Assembly: GCF_016899425.1 (NCBI RefSeq)
Contig: NZ_CP045994.1
Span: 620,001 to 684,000, forward strand
Direction of reading: 5' to 3'
Source: Burkholderia sp. MS389
GTDB taxonomy: Bacteria > Pseudomonadota > Gammaproteobacteria > Burkholderiales > Burkholderiaceae
Length of the DNA stretch: 64,000 bases
Shown here: positions 51,302 through 60,961 of the stretch, in pieces
How positions within the stretch are numbered: the stretch's first letter is position 1
Layout: each line of letters begins with the position of its first letter
Translations under genes and position numbers: made by a program
Notes under the pieces: generated by a model
Told to the model about the DNA's origin: nothing
What the model saw: only the letters and a program-made list of their open reading frames with translations
The model's database searches: none

Positions 51302-52912
51302 ATGCCAGCGAGCAAAGCGAAGCTGTTGTTGGGAGTGGTGTGTTCTTCGCTGATACTGACGGCCTGCAATGACGACGTGACGTCGTCGTCTGCAGCGAGC
51401 GCCGCCAATTCAGCCGACCCTGCCGGTCAGGTCGACCGCGCGTACAACGATCCAAACAGTTATTCGTCGAGCGCGAACGCGTCGCTCGATGCCTCCACCG
51501 CGGTCGAAAAGGCCGCCGTCACGCACCATCAGATCACGCTGAACGGCAAGACGATCCGGTACACGGCCACGGCCGGCCACCTCGTCGCACGCAATCCGCA
51601 GACGGGCGCGCCCGAGGCCTCGTTCTTCTACGTCGCGTACACGGCCGACAACCAGCCCGCGGCGAAGCGGCCCGTCACGTTCCTGTACAACGGCGGCCCC
51701 GGCTCGGCGTCGGTGTGGCTGCACCTCGGCTCGTTCGGCCCGCGCCGGATCCAGACCGGCGACCCGAACGCGAACGCGTCGACGTTCCCGTTCGTCGACA
51801 ACCAGGAAACCCTGCTCGACACGACCGACCTCGTGTTCGTCGATGCGATCGGCACCGGCTTCTCGGAAGCGGTCGCGCCGAACACGAACCAGACGTTCTG
51901 GGGCGTCGACCAGGACGCCGGCGCGTTCCGCGATTTCGTGACGCGCTACCTGAGCGTGAACCAGCGCAACGATTCGCCGAAATACCTGTTCGGCGAATCG
52001 TACGGGACGCCGCGCACCGACGTGCTCGCGAACCTGCTCGAGACGGCCGGCGTGAAGCTCGACGGCATCGTGCTGCAGTCGTCGATCCTGAACTACAACA
52101 CGAACTGCGACATGGCGAGCGACTATGTCGGCAACTCGAACAACGGCGCGAGCCCGGTGAGTTGCGCGGGCTTCGTGCCGTCGTATGGCACGGTCGGCGC
52201 GTATTACCAGCTCGACAACCCGAACCCGTCGAACCTGCCGCAGTATGCGGACCAGATGCGGCTGCTGACGGCCGGCAGCTACGCGCCCGCCGTGAACGCG
52301 TACCTCGCGAGCCATACGCCGCCGCCGCCGAATCTCGTCACGACGATGGCGAATTCGACCGGCGTGAAGCAGGCGTTGTGGAATGCGGACTTCAACGTGG
52401 TCCCGACCTTCTTCGACAACAGCTTCCAGCTGTCGCTGGTGCCGGGCACGCTGATCGGCCGCTACGACGCACGCGTGAACGTGCCCGTGTCGAGCCCGCT
52501 CGCGGCCGACGGCGATCCGTCCAGCTCGTTCATCACGAAGCCGTTCACCGACACGATCGGCAGCTACCTGCCGAACGAGCTGAAGTACACCGCGCAGTCG
52601 GCCTACTCGGTGAGCAGCAATGCGATCAACACGTGGGACTGGACGCACGACGGCCTCGCGATGCCCGACACGATCCCCGATCTGGCCGCGGCGCTGACGC
52701 TGAACCCGGCGCTGAAGGTGCTGTCGCTGAACGGCTATCACGACATCGCGACGCCGTTCTACCAGACCGAGCTCGACCTCGCGCGGCTCGGCACGCAACC
52801 GAACCTGACGATCAAGGACTATCAGGGCGGGCACATGGTCTATCTCGACGATACGTCGCGTCCGCAGGAGAAAGCCGACCTCGTGACCTTCTACAACGTG
52901 GCCGCGCACTGA
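51302..52912 (+). CDS. S10-family serine carboxypeptidase-like lipoprotein
   Basis: The 536-residue protein begins with a lipoprotein signal whose lipobox is LTAC (Cys22), then an Asn/Ser-rich spacer. The peptidase domain has FLYNGGPGSASVWLHLGSFGP, the S10 oxyanion motif. The catalytic Ser233 lies in GESYG, Asp481 in GYHDIATPF, and His511 in GGHMVYLD. S10 enzymes trim C-terminal residues at acid pH in eukaryotes; the role in bacteria is little known. The ATG at 51302 follows a fair Shine-Dalgarno. An EF-hand protein gene begins 80 bases after the stop. Confidence 0.87.
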   Translation: MPASKAKLLLGVVCSSLILTACNDDVTSSSAASAANSADPAGQVDRAYNDPNSYSSSANASLDASTAVEKAAVTHHQITLNGKTIRYTATAGHLVARNPQTGAPEASFFYVAYTADNQPAAKRPVTFLYNGGPGSASVWLHLGSFGPRRIQTGDPNANASTFPFVDNQETLLDTTDLVFVDAIGTGFSEAVAPNTNQTFWGVDQDAGAFRDFVTRYLSVNQRNDSPKYLFGESYGTPRTDVLANLLETAGVKLDGIVLQSSILNYNTNCDMASDYVGNSNNGASPVSCAGFVPSYGTVGAYYQLDNPNPSNLPQYADQMRLLTAGSYAPAVNAYLASHTPPPPNLVTTMANSTGVKQALWNADFNVVPTFFDNSFQLSLVPGTLIGRYDARVNVPVSSPLAADGDPSSSFITKPFTDTIGSYLPNELKYTAQSAYSVSSNAINTWDWTHDGLAMPDTIPDLAAALTLNPALKVLSLNGYHDIATPFYQTELDLARLGTQPNLTIKDYQGGHMVYLDDTSRPQEKADLVTFYNVAAH

Positions 52913-52992
52913 TTGCGCCACGCCGGCGACGGGCGCCCTCGGCGGCGCCGCTCGCCGGCAGTCGACGACCTCATTCCAGACTGGAGCCTGAC

Positions 52993-53394
52993 ATGAAGAA
53001 TCGTTTCATCGTCGTTGCCGCGGCGCTCGCATGCGTCGGCGCCGCCGCATCCGTTTCCGCGTTCGCGCAGGCGAGCGACGCCGCTGCCGCACCGGCGCGT
53101 GCGCGCCAGGCGCAGCTCGGCGATCCGTACGTGCCGCCGGCCGCGCGCCACGCGACCGCCGGCACGCAGACCACCGGCGCCGCGCTGCATGCGCAGGTGG
53201 TGCGCAAGCTCGCGCGGCAGTTCAGCGCGGCCGACACGCAGAACACGGGTTCGATCACCGAGTCGCAGGCGCGCGCGGCCGGCCTCGGCTATGTCGCGAA
53301 CCACTTCCGGCAGATCGACGCGGGCGGCAGCGGCCGTGTGTCGTTCGCCGACGTCCAGCGCTACATGCAGGCGCGCAGCACGAGCCAGCAGTAA
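52993..53394 (+). CDS. Secreted EF-hand domain protein
   Basis: The 133-residue protein has a signal peptide (cleavage after about AFA at residue 25). Two EF-hand-like loops follow. The first at 81-92 (DTQNTGSITESQ) is degenerate at position 12. The second at 109-120 (DAGGSGRVSFAD) has Asp at positions 1 and 12. Calcium binding is possible in the second. It likely acts in the periplasm; its partner is unknown. A strong hairpin follows the gene. Confidence 0.83.
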   Translation: MKNRFIVVAAALACVGAAASVSAFAQASDAAAAPARARQAQLGDPYVPPAARHATAGTQTTGAALHAQVVRKLARQFSAADTQNTGSITESQARAAGLGYVANHFRQIDAGGSGRVSFADVQRYMQARSTSQQ

Positions 53395-53414
53395 GCGCGG
53401 TACGGCATGAACAA

Positions 53415-53454
53415 ACGGGGGCGGAACCTGCGACACGGCAGGTCCCGCCCCCGT
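53415..53454 (+). terminator. Terminator-like hairpin after the EF-hand gene
   Basis: ACGGGGGCGGAACCTGC and GCAGGTCCCGCCCCCGT pair with one mismatch over 17 bases. No T run follows. It stands 21 bases after the stop. Confidence 0.6.
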
Positions 53455-53520
53455 ATGCATGGCGCGGCCGGCGCAGCGAGCCCGCTGCCTATCCCGCCTG
53501 AATTCTCATTATCTGGACAA

Positions 53521-53547
53521 CGCACTCAAATATTGGAGACGAGTGCG
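53521..53547. promoter_or_regulatory. Inverted repeat upstream of the IclR gene
   Basis: CGCACTC (53521-53527) and GAGTGCG (53541-53547) are perfect inverted copies with a 13-base centre. It lies about 200 bases before the IclR start and is a candidate operator for autoregulation. Whether IclR binds it is inference. Confidence 0.4.
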
Positions 53548-53744
53548 TGCGCTCCTACAATCCGAAGCACATCGACAGCTTCGGACCCACGCATCGCGCG
53601 GCGCCCGTCGCACACGGAGACACCTTCCATGAAGTTCGCCGGGCGCTTTACTCGGTGCATCGACCGCCGCCACGCCGCCGCACCGGACGCAGTTCCGGCG
53701 CCGCGCGAGCGGCTTCACCGATTCCGTTGAAGACGCCCCGTTCC

Positions 53745-54644
53745 ATGACCAAGATGCCAGACTCTCTTGCCCTCGACGCCCGGCGTGCGATGCCGGCCGA
53801 ACCGTCGCTGACCGACAGCATCGGCGCGACCAGCACGCCGCTCGACCTCGCCGCGCAGCAGGCCGGCACGCAGACGCTGCTGCGCGGCCTCGCGATCCTC
53901 GAGGCGATCGCGAACGGTGCGCGCGACATGCGCGCGATCGGCGCCGCGCTCGGCACGACGCGCAGCACGACGCACCGTCTCGTCAGCAGCCTCGTGCAGG
54001 CGCGCTATCTGCGCCAGGTGCAGGGCGGCTACCTGCTCGGCCCGAAGCTGATCGAGCTCGGCACGATCGCGCTCGAGCAGATGCCGCTGACCGCGGTGGC
54101 GCGCCCGCATCTGGAAGCACTCGCGGAAGCGACGCTCGACACGATCCATCTCGGCGTGCGCGACGGCGACGACGTGCTGTACATCGACAAGATTCCCGGC
54201 ACGCGCGGCCTTGAGATGCGCTCGCGCGTCGGCCACCGGATGCCGCTCGCGTCGACCGGCATCGGCAAGGCGATGATGCTCGACCTCGATCCGGATCTGT
54301 GGCGCTCGCTGTTCGAAGCCGCGCGGCGCGCGCTGGCCGGCGTCAACTTCAAGCCCGACAACCGGCCCGAGACGAGCGCGTTCCTGCAGCGCATGGCCCA
54401 TTACGCGGCCGGCGGCTATACGTTCGATCTCGAGGAAAACGAGGCGTCGATCCGCTGCGTGGCCGCGCCGATCCGCGACGCATCGGGTGCGATCGTCGCG
54501 GCGGTGTCGGTCGCGAGCACGATTCCGTACATGCCGCACGACCGCATGGACGAACTGATTCCGCTCGTGCAGCGCGAAGCGCGAGCCATTTCCGCGGAGC
54601 TGGGCTGGAGCCCGCCGCAGGGTACCCGCAGGATCAAACGATGA
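53745..54644 (+). CDS. IclR-family transcriptional regulator of sugar catabolism
   Basis: The 299-residue protein has a winged HTH at about 40-100 (QTLLRGLAILEAIANGARDM, IGAALGTTRSTTHRLVSSL) and an IclR effector-binding domain at the C-terminus (DTIHLGVRDGDDVLYIDKI, STGIGKAMM). Its position as the first gene of the dgo/ara cluster, with its stop overlapping dgoK (ATGA), suggests it controls that cluster. The start at 53745 is chosen; ATG at 53754 is also possible. Confidence 0.9.
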   Translation: MTKMPDSLALDARRAMPAEPSLTDSIGATSTPLDLAAQQAGTQTLLRGLAILEAIANGARDMRAIGAALGTTRSTTHRLVSSLVQARYLRQVQGGYLLGPKLIELGTIALEQMPLTAVARPHLEALAEATLDTIHLGVRDGDDVLYIDKIPGTRGLEMRSRVGHRMPLASTGIGKAMMLDLDPDLWRSLFEAARRALAGVNFKPDNRPETSAFLQRMAHYAAGGYTFDLEENEASIRCVAAPIRDASGAIVAAVSVASTIPYMPHDRMDELIPLVQREARAISAELGWSPPQGTRRIKR

Positions 54645-55666
54645 CGACTTCGACCCGGCCCGTTCCGGATGCCAGTTCCGCCTCCCCGTCGCTGATCGCG
54701 CTCGACTGGGGCACCACGTCGCTGCGCGCGTATCTGTACGACGCGCACGGCGTGCCGATCGACACGCGCAGCCGGGCGGCCGGCGTGATGCACGTGCCGG
54801 GCGGCGGCGCGCGTGCGTTCGACGCGGTGTTCGAGGAAGCGTGCGGCGACTGGCTCGACCGCACGCCCGGCCTGCCGGTGCTCGCCGCCGGGATGGTCGG
54901 CAGCGCGCAGGGCTGGCGCGAAGCGCCGTACGTCGCGGTGCCGGCCGGCGCCGACGCGCTCGTCGCAGGTCTCATCACCGTGACGACGGCGCGCGGCACG
55001 ACGGTTTCGATCGTGCCGGGCGTGATCGCGACGGGCGAATTGCCCGACGTGATGCGCGGCGAAGAAACGCAGATCGTCGGCGCGCTTGCGAGCGATCCCA
55101 CGCTTGGCGCTGATCGTTCAGGGGTACTGATCGGCCTGCCGGGCACGCATGCGAAATGGGCGTGGGTGAAGGACGGCCTGATCGAACGCTTCCAGACCTT
55201 CATGACCGGCGAGCTGTTCGCGGTATTGCGCGACCACACGATCCTCGGCCGCACGATGCGCGCGGGCGAATCACCCGATCGCGCGGCGTTCTTGCGCGGC
55301 GTAGCAGTCGCCCGCGGCGCGCAGCGCACGGGCCTGCTCGCGACGATTTTCAGCACGCGCACGCTGGGGCTGACCGACCGGCTCGCCCCCGATGCGCAGG
55401 GCGACTATCTGTCCGGCTTGCTGATCGGCCATGAGCTGAACGCGCTCGACGCGATGCTCGCGGAGCGCGGCATCGCGCTCGCGGACCAGCCGCTGCTGCT
55501 GATCGGCGACGACGCTTTGTGTTCGCGCTACGTCGATGCGCTCTGGGTATTCGGCCATATGCATGCGCGTGTCGCCCCGCATGCGACCGAGCGCGGCCTG
55601 TGGCGGATCGCGTCGCGCGCCGGGCTCGTGCGCGCGGACGGCGAGCCCGTCTGTGCCGACCAGTGA
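54641..55666 (+). CDS. dgoK: 2-dehydro-3-deoxygalactonokinase DgoK
   Basis: DgoK phosphorylates 2-keto-3-deoxygalactonate to the 6-phosphate. The 341-residue protein has the family's N-terminal phosphate motif LIALDWGTTSLRAYLYD, and later VLIGLPGTHAKWAWV and LIGDDALCSRY-type residues. The ATG at 54641 overlaps the IclR stop. dgoA lies 22 bases downstream. The assignment is by overall family pattern and context. Confidence 0.9.
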   Translation: MTTSTRPVPDASSASPSLIALDWGTTSLRAYLYDAHGVPIDTRSRAAGVMHVPGGGARAFDAVFEEACGDWLDRTPGLPVLAAGMVGSAQGWREAPYVAVPAGADALVAGLITVTTARGTTVSIVPGVIATGELPDVMRGEETQIVGALASDPTLGADRSGVLIGLPGTHAKWAWVKDGLIERFQTFMTGELFAVLRDHTILGRTMRAGESPDRAAFLRGVAVARGAQRTGLLATIFSTRTLGLTDRLAPDAQGDYLSGLLIGHELNALDAMLAERGIALADQPLLLIGDDALCSRYVDALWVFGHMHARVAPHATERGLWRIASRAGLVRADGEPVCADQ

Positions 55667-55688
55667 ACTGCTTGAAGAGGAATTGCCG

Positions 55689-56366
55689 ATGCCGTCCGAC
55701 CTGACCTTGCCCGCACCGTACATGCCCCACGCCGCATTGATGCGTGCGTTCGACGCGTGTCCGCTGATCGCGATCATGCGCGGCATCACGCCTGCCGAAG
55801 CGGCCGACCATGGCCGTGCGCTGTACGAAGCCGGCTTCCGGATCGTCGAGGTGCCGCTCAACTCGCCGGAGCCGTTCGACAGCATCGCGGCGCTGCGGCG
55901 TGCGCTGCCCGACGACATGATCGTCGGCGCGGGCACCGTGCTGCGCGCCGAGTACGTCGACCGCGTGCAGGACGCGGGCGGCGCGCTGATCGTGATGCCG
56001 CACAGCGACGCGGCCGTGATCCGCCGCGCGCGCGAGCGCGGGCTCGCGAGCGCGCCGGGCGTCGCGACGCCGACCGAAGCGTTCGCGGCGCTGACGAATG
56101 GCGCCGACGTGCTGAAGATGTTCCCGGCCGAGCAGCTCGGCGTGACGGTCGTGAAGGCCTGGCGCGCGGTGATCGACCGCGCGGTGCCGCTGATTCCGGT
56201 CGGCGGGATCGCGCCGGACAACATGCAGCCGTTCCTCGACGCCGGCGCGAACGGCTTCGGGCTCGGCTCGGCGCTGTACCGTCCCGGCCAGTCGGCGGAT
56301 GCGACCGCGGCGAATGCGCGCGCGTTCCAGGCCGGCTTGCGCATCGCGCGCGGCGGAGCCGCATGA
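55689..56366 (+). CDS. dgoA: 2-dehydro-3-deoxy-6-phosphogalactonate aldolase DgoA
   Basis: DgoA splits 2-keto-3-deoxy-6-phosphogalactonate to pyruvate and glyceraldehyde 3-phosphate. The 225-residue KDPG-aldolase-type barrel has the Schiff-base Lys143 in VLKMFPAEQLG and Glu54 in IVEVPLNSPEP. The residues PLNSPEP are typical of the galacto enzyme rather than KDPG aldolase. AGAGGA at 55675-55680 precedes the ATG at 55689. The stop overlaps the following dehydrogenase gene (ATGA). Confidence 0.92.
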   Translation: MPSDLTLPAPYMPHAALMRAFDACPLIAIMRGITPAEAADHGRALYEAGFRIVEVPLNSPEPFDSIAALRRALPDDMIVGAGTVLRAEYVDRVQDAGGALIVMPHSDAAVIRRARERGLASAPGVATPTEAFAALTNGADVLKMFPAEQLGVTVVKAWRAVIDRAVPLIPVGGIAPDNMQPFLDAGANGFGLGSALYRPGQSADATAANARAFQAGLRIARGGAA

Positions 56367-57145
56367 TGGGCCGCCTCGCGGGCAAGGTCGCGATGGTGAC
56401 GGGTGCGGGCCGTGGCATCGGCGCCGCGATCGCGCGTGCGTTCGTGCGCGAAGGCGCGGCCGTCGCGCTCGTCGATCTCGACTTCCCGCAGGCGCAGCAC
56501 ACGGCCGCCGCGATCGCACGCGAATGCGACGGCGCGCGCGTGCTGCCGCTGCAGGCGGACGTCGCGCGGCAGCAGGCGGTGCGCGACGCGCTCGCGCAGA
56601 CGGAAGCGGCGTTCGGCCCGCTCGACGTGCTCGTGAACAACGCGGGCATCAACGTGTTCGCCGATCCGCTGACGATGACCGACGACGATTGGCGCCGCTG
56701 CTTCGCGGTCGATCTCGACGGCGTGTGGCACGGCTGCCGCGCGGCGCTGGAGGGCATGGTCGAGCGCGGTCGCGGCAGCATCGTGAACATCGCGTCGACG
56801 CATGCATTCAGGATCATCCCGGGCTGCTTTCCGTACCCGGTCGCGAAGCACGGCGTGCTCGGCTTGACGCGTGCGCTCGGCATCGAATACGCGGCGCGCA
56901 ACGTACGCGTGAACGCGATCGCGCCGGGCTACATCGAGACGCAACTGACGCGCGACTGGTGGGACGCGCAACCCGATCCGGCCGCCGCGCGCGCCGAGAC
57001 GCTCGCGCTGCAGCCGATGAAGCGCATCGGAAAACCGGAGGAGGTCGCGATGACGGCCGTGTTCCTCGCGTCCGACGAGGCGCCGTTCATCAATGCCGCG
57101 TGCATCACCGTCGATGGCGGGCGCGCGGCGCTGTATCACGACTGA
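56363..57145 (+). CDS. SDR-family oxidoreductase of the dgo/ara cluster
   Basis: A 260-residue classical short-chain dehydrogenase. It has TGAGRGIG at residues 13-20, NNAG at 92-95, Ser145, and the active-site Tyr158 and Lys162 (YPVAK). Asp38 to Asp40 at the end of strand two suggests NAD preference. The C-terminus keeps FINAACITVDGGRA. Its substrate is uncertain: a sugar or sugar-acid in the galactose/arabinose pathway, perhaps the 1-dehydrogenase. The ATG at 56363 overlaps dgoA. Confidence 0.85.
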   Translation: MMGRLAGKVAMVTGAGRGIGAAIARAFVREGAAVALVDLDFPQAQHTAAAIARECDGARVLPLQADVARQQAVRDALAQTEAAFGPLDVLVNNAGINVFADPLTMTDDDWRRCFAVDLDGVWHGCRAALEGMVERGRGSIVNIASTHAFRIIPGCFPYPVAKHGVLGLTRALGIEYAARNVRVNAIAPGYIETQLTRDWWDAQPDPAAARAETLALQPMKRIGKPEEVAMTAVFLASDEAPFINAACITVDGGRAALYHD

Positions 57146-57256
57146 CACGATTGACGCAACGATTCGAAAGACCGCACGTGCGACGGCCGCGCGCACGCTG
57201 CGTCGAAACCAACAAGCGGCTGCATCCTGTTCGATGAAAACAAGGAGACACTGGAG

Positions 57257-58252
57257 ATGAAACGCAGAACGTTCGTAACGCTGGCCGCCGCGGCCGCGGT
57301 GGTGATGGGCAGCCCGGTCGCGCACGCGGCCGACCCGGTCAAGATCGGCTTCCTGGTGAAGCAGCCGGAAGAGCCGTGGTTCCAGGACGAGTGGAAATTC
57401 GCCGAGATCGCCGCGAAGCAGAAGGGCTTCACGCTCGTGAAGATCGGCGCGCCGTCCGGCGAGAAGGTGATGAGCGCGATCGACAACCTGTCCGCGCAGA
57501 AGGCGCAGGGCTTCATCATCTGCACGCCCGACGTGAAACTCGGGCCGGGCATCGTCGCGAAGGCGAAGTCGCACAACCTGAAGATGATGACGGTCGACGA
57601 CCGCCTCGTCGACGGCGCGGGCAAGCCGATCGACGCGGTGCCGCACATGGGAATTTCCGCGTACAACATCGGCAAGCAGGTCGGCGACGGCATCGCGGCC
57701 GAGATCAAGAAGCGCGGCTGGGACATGAAGGACGTCGGCGCGATCGACATCACCTACGAGCAGCTGCCGACCGCGCACGACCGCACGAGCGGCGCGACCG
57801 ACGCGCTGGTCGCCGCCGGCTTCCCGAAGGCGAACGTGATCGCGGCGCCGCAGGCGAAGACCGACACCGAGAACGCGTTCAACGCGGCGAACATCGCGCT
57901 GACCAAGAACCCGCAGTTCAAGCACTGGGTCGCGTACGGCCTGAACGACGAGGCCGTGCTCGGCGCGGTGCGCGCGGCCGAAGGGCGCGGCTTCAAGGCC
58001 GACAACATGATCGGCATCGGTATCGGCGGTTCCGATTCGGCGTTGAACGAGTTCAAGAAGCCGCAGCCGACGGGCTTCTACGGCACCGTGATCATCAGCC
58101 CGAAGCGCCACGGCGAGGAAACCTCGGACCTGATGTACACGTGGATCACGCAGGGCAAGGCGCCGCCGCCGTTGACGCTGACGACGGGCATGCTCGCGAC
58201 GCGCGACAACGTGTCGAAGGTGCGCGAGGAGATGGGGCTCGCGTCGAAGTAA
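57257..58252 (+). CDS. araF: Sugar ABC transporter, periplasmic binding protein (AraF type)
   Basis: The 331-residue protein has a signal peptide ([20 protein letters not shown], cut near AHA|AD). The mature part closely resembles E. coli Ara[21 protein letters not shown], then KGWICTP-like [19 protein letters not shown] and [10 protein letters not shown]. AraF binds L-arabinose and also D-galactose in E. coli. AAGGAGA eight bases ahead of the ATG at 57257 is a strong site. It heads the araFGH set. Confidence 0.92.
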   Translation: MKRRTFVTLAAAAAVVMGSPVAHAADPVKIGFLVKQPEEPWFQDEWKFAEIAAKQKGFTLVKIGAPSGEKVMSAIDNLSAQKAQGFIICTPDVKLGPGIVAKAKSHNLKMMTVDDRLVDGAGKPIDAVPHMGISAYNIGKQVGDGIAAEIKKRGWDMKDVGAIDITYEQLPTAHDRTSGATDALVAAGFPKANVIAAPQAKTDTENAFNAANIALTKNPQFKHWVAYGLNDEAVLGAVRAAEGRGFKADNMIGIGIGGSDSALNEFKKPQPTGFYGTVIISPKRHGEETSDLMYTWITQGKAPPPLTLTTGMLATRDNVSKVREEMGLASK

Positions 58253-58319
58253 GCGGCCCGCCGGCTGCCGCGGCGACGCGGCGGCCGGCGGTCGATGGAT
58301 CTGGAAGTGGGGAGACGAC

Positions 58320-59831
58320 GTGTCAGCGGCACTGCGTTTTGACAATATCGGCAAGGTATTTCCCGGCGTGCGCGCACTCGACGGCATTTCGTTCGACGTG
58401 CATGCGGGCGAGGTGCATGGCCTGATGGGCGAGAACGGCGCCGGCAAGTCGACGCTGTTGAAGATTCTCGGCGGCGAATATCAGCCCGATGCGGGCAGCG
58501 TGCTGGTCGACGGCCAGCCCGTGCAGTTCGCGAATGCGGCCGCGTCGATCGCGGCCGGCATCGCGGTGATTCACCAGGAATTGCAGTACGTGCCCGACCT
58601 GACGGTCGCGGAGAACCTGTTGCTCGGCCGCCTGCCGAATGCGTTCGGCTGGGTCAGGAAGCGCGAGGCGAAGCGTTACGTGCGCGAGCGGCTCGCCGAG
58701 ATGGGCGTGGACCTCGATCCCGACGCGCGGCTCGGGCGGCTGTCGATCGCGCAGCGACAGATGGTCGAGATCTGCAAGGCGCTGATGCGCAATGCGCGCG
58801 TGATCGCGCTCGACGAACCGACGAGCTCGCTGTCGCATCGCGAGACGGAAGTGCTGTTCAAGCTGGTCGACGACCTGCGCGCGCAGGGCCGTGCGCTGAT
58901 CTACATCTCGCACCGGATGGACGAGATCTACCGGCTGTGCGACGCGTGCACGATCTTTCGCGACGGGCGCAAGATCGCGTCGCACGAAGCGCTGGCCGAC
59001 GTGCCGCGCGAGCGGCTGGTCGCCGAGATGGTCGGGCGCGAGATCGCGGACATCTACCATTACGCGCCGCGCGCGCTCGGCGACGTGCGGTTCTCCGCCG
59101 AAGGCGTCGACGGCCCGGCATTGCGCGAACCCGCGAGCTTTTCGGTGCGCGCGGGCGAGATCGTCGGCTTCTTCGGGCTCGTCGGCGCGGGCCGCAGCGA
59201 ACTGATGCGGCTCGTGTACGGCGCGGACCGCCGGCGCGCGGGCACGCTGACGCTCGACGGCAAGCGCATCGACGTGAAGCGCACCGGCGACGCGATCCGC
59301 CACGGCATCGTGCTGTGCCCCGAGGACCGCAAGGAAGAAGGGATCATCGCGATCGCGTCGGTCGCGGAGAACATCAACATCAGCTGCCGCCGCCATTCGC
59401 TGCGCGCGGGGCTGTTTATCAACGGCAAGACCGAAAGCGCGACGGCCGACCGCTTCATCCAGCGGCTGAAGATCAAGACGCCGAACCGGCGGCAGAAGAT
59501 CCGCTTCCTGTCGGGCGGCAACCAGCAGAAGGCGATCCTGTCGCGCTGGCTCGCGGAGCCCGACCTGAAGGTCGTGATCCTCGACGAGCCGACGCGCGGG
59601 ATCGACGTCGGCGCGAAGCACGAGATCTACGACGTGATCTACCGGCTCGCGGAGCGCGGCTGCGCGATCGTGATGGTGTCGTCGGAACTGCCGGAAGTGC
59701 TCGGCGTGTCCGACCGCATCGTCGTGATGCGCGAAGGCCGGATCGCCGGCGAGCTGCCGCGCGCCGACGCGAACGAGCACGCGGTACTGAACCTCGCGCT
59801 GCCGCAGACGAGCGCGGTCGAGGCAGCCTGA
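58320..59831 (+). CDS. araG: Sugar ABC transporter, ATP-binding protein (AraG type)
   Basis: The 503-residue protein has two ABC domains in tandem. The first has Walker [10 protein letters not shown] at about 38-46; its signature region is [15 protein letters not shown]. The second carries the degenerate first motif [11 protein letters not shown], then [15 protein letters not shown] and [16 protein letters not shown]. This is the standard arrangement of the sugar (CUT2) importers. The GTG at 58320 has GGGGAGA upstream. Confidence 0.93.
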   Translation: MSAALRFDNIGKVFPGVRALDGISFDVHAGEVHGLMGENGAGKSTLLKILGGEYQPDAGSVLVDGQPVQFANAAASIAAGIAVIHQELQYVPDLTVAENLLLGRLPNAFGWVRKREAKRYVRERLAEMGVDLDPDARLGRLSIAQRQMVEICKALMRNARVIALDEPTSSLSHRETEVLFKLVDDLRAQGRALIYISHRMDEIYRLCDACTIFRDGRKIASHEALADVPRERLVAEMVGREIADIYHYAPRALGDVRFSAEGVDGPALREPASFSVRAGEIVGFFGLVGAGRSELMRLVYGADRRRAGTLTLDGKRIDVKRTGDAIRHGIVLCPEDRKEEGIIAIASVAENINISCRRHSLRAGLFINGKTESATADRFIQRLKIKTPNRRQKIRFLSGGNQQKAILSRWLAEPDLKVVILDEPTRGIDVGAKHEIYDVIYRLAERGCAIVMVSSELPEVLGVSDRIVVMREGRIAGELPRADANEHAVLNLALPQTSAVEAA

Positions 59832-59919
59832 CGCGGCCGGCTACGTCCGGACAACCCCGGGACATTCGAATCGAACACGCGCGGCGCGGGTCGCGCGATG
59901 CAGGAGCAGGAGACACACC

Positions 59920-60933
59920 ATGCAAGCCAACGAAAACCTTGCCAGCGCCGCAGTGAAGTCGGCCGACGCGCTGGTGCCGCAGCAGGGCGACCGCCAGAAG
60001 TGGTGGCAGCATCTGACCGAATACAGCCTGATCGCGATCTTCGCGGTGATGTTCATCACGATGTCGCTGACCGTCGATCACTTCTTCTCGATCGACAACA
60101 TGCTCGGCCTCGCGCTGTCGATCTCGCAGATCGGCATGGTCGCGTGCACGATGATGTTCTGTCTCGCGTCGCGCGACTTCGACCTGTCGATCGGCTCGAC
60201 CGTCGCGTTCTCGGGCGTGCTGTGCGCGATGGTGCTGAACGCAACCGACAACACGTTCGTCGCGATCATCGCGGCGGTCGCGGCCGGCGCCGCGATCGGC
60301 TTCGTGAACGGCGCGGTGATCGCGTATCTGCGCATCAACGCGCTGATCACGACGCTCGCGACGATGGAGATCGTGCGCGGGCTCGGCTTCATCGTGTCGA
60401 AGGGGCAGGCGGTCGGCGTGTCGTCGGATACGTTCATCGCGCTCGGCGGGCTGTCGATGTTCGGCGTGTCGCTGCCGATCTGGGTCACGCTGCTGTGCTT
60501 CATCGGCTTCGGCGTGCTGCTGAACCAGACCGTCTATGGCCGCAACACGCTCGCGATCGGCGGCAACCCGGAAGCGTCGCGGCTCGCGGGGATCAACGTC
60601 GAACGCACGCGCGTGTACATCTTCCTGATCCAGGGCGCGGTGACCGCGCTCGCGGGCGTGATTCTCGCGTCGCGCATCACGTCGGGCCAGCCGAACGCCG
60701 CGCAAGGCTTCGAGCTGAACGTGATCTCCGCGTGCGTGCTCGGCGGCGTGTCGCTGATGGGCGGCCGCGCGACGATCTCGGGCGTCGTGATCGGCGTGCT
60801 GATCATGGGCACCGTGGAGAACGTGATGAACCTGCTGAACATCGACGCGTTCTACCAGTACCTGGTGCGCGGCGCGATCCTGCTCGCGGCCGTGCTGCTC
60901 GACCAGCTGAAGAACCGCGGCGTACGCGACTGA
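59920..60933 (+). CDS. araH: Sugar ABC transporter, permease (AraH type)
   Basis: The 337-residue permease has about eight to ten membrane spans, and the CUT2 motif INALITTLATMEIVRGLGF and the coupling region around TVYGRNTLAIGGNPEASRLAGI. A 40-residue charged N-terminus precedes the first span. With AraF and AraG it makes a full importer. AGGAG at 59906-59910 precedes the ATG. Confidence 0.93.
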   Translation: MQANENLASAAVKSADALVPQQGDRQKWWQHLTEYSLIAIFAVMFITMSLTVDHFFSIDNMLGLALSISQIGMVACTMMFCLASRDFDLSIGSTVAFSGVLCAMVLNATDNTFVAIIAAVAAGAAIGFVNGAVIAYLRINALITTLATMEIVRGLGFIVSKGQAVGVSSDTFIALGGLSMFGVSLPIWVTLLCFIGFGVLLNQTVYGRNTLAIGGNPEASRLAGINVERTRVYIFLIQGAVTALAGVILASRITSGQPNAAQGFELNVISACVLGGVSLMGGRATISGVVIGVLIMGTVENVMNLLNIDAFYQYLVRGAILLAAVLLDQLKNRGVRD

Positions 60934-60961
60934 CCGACCTGTTTCCACGGAGACGATCCGC

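Larger units (their letters stand above)
53395..53744 (+). other. 350-bp region upstream of the IclR regulator
   Basis: It starts with a hairpin, then has an inverted repeat CGCACTC/GAGTGCG at 53521-53547. No gene is convincing. ATTCTCATTATCTGG at 53503-53517 is locally A+T-rich and could be part of the promoter. Confidence 0.5.

Noticed and set aside
53547..53744. N-terminal extension of the IclR regulator from 53547
   Set aside because: The added residues are Arg/Pro-rich and unlike IclR proteins; homology starts after the ATG at 53745.
55271..58447. Long open frame on the minus strand across dgoK to araF
   Set aside because: It runs opposite four well-supported genes on the other strand, with Arg/Ala/His composition typical of a shadow frame.
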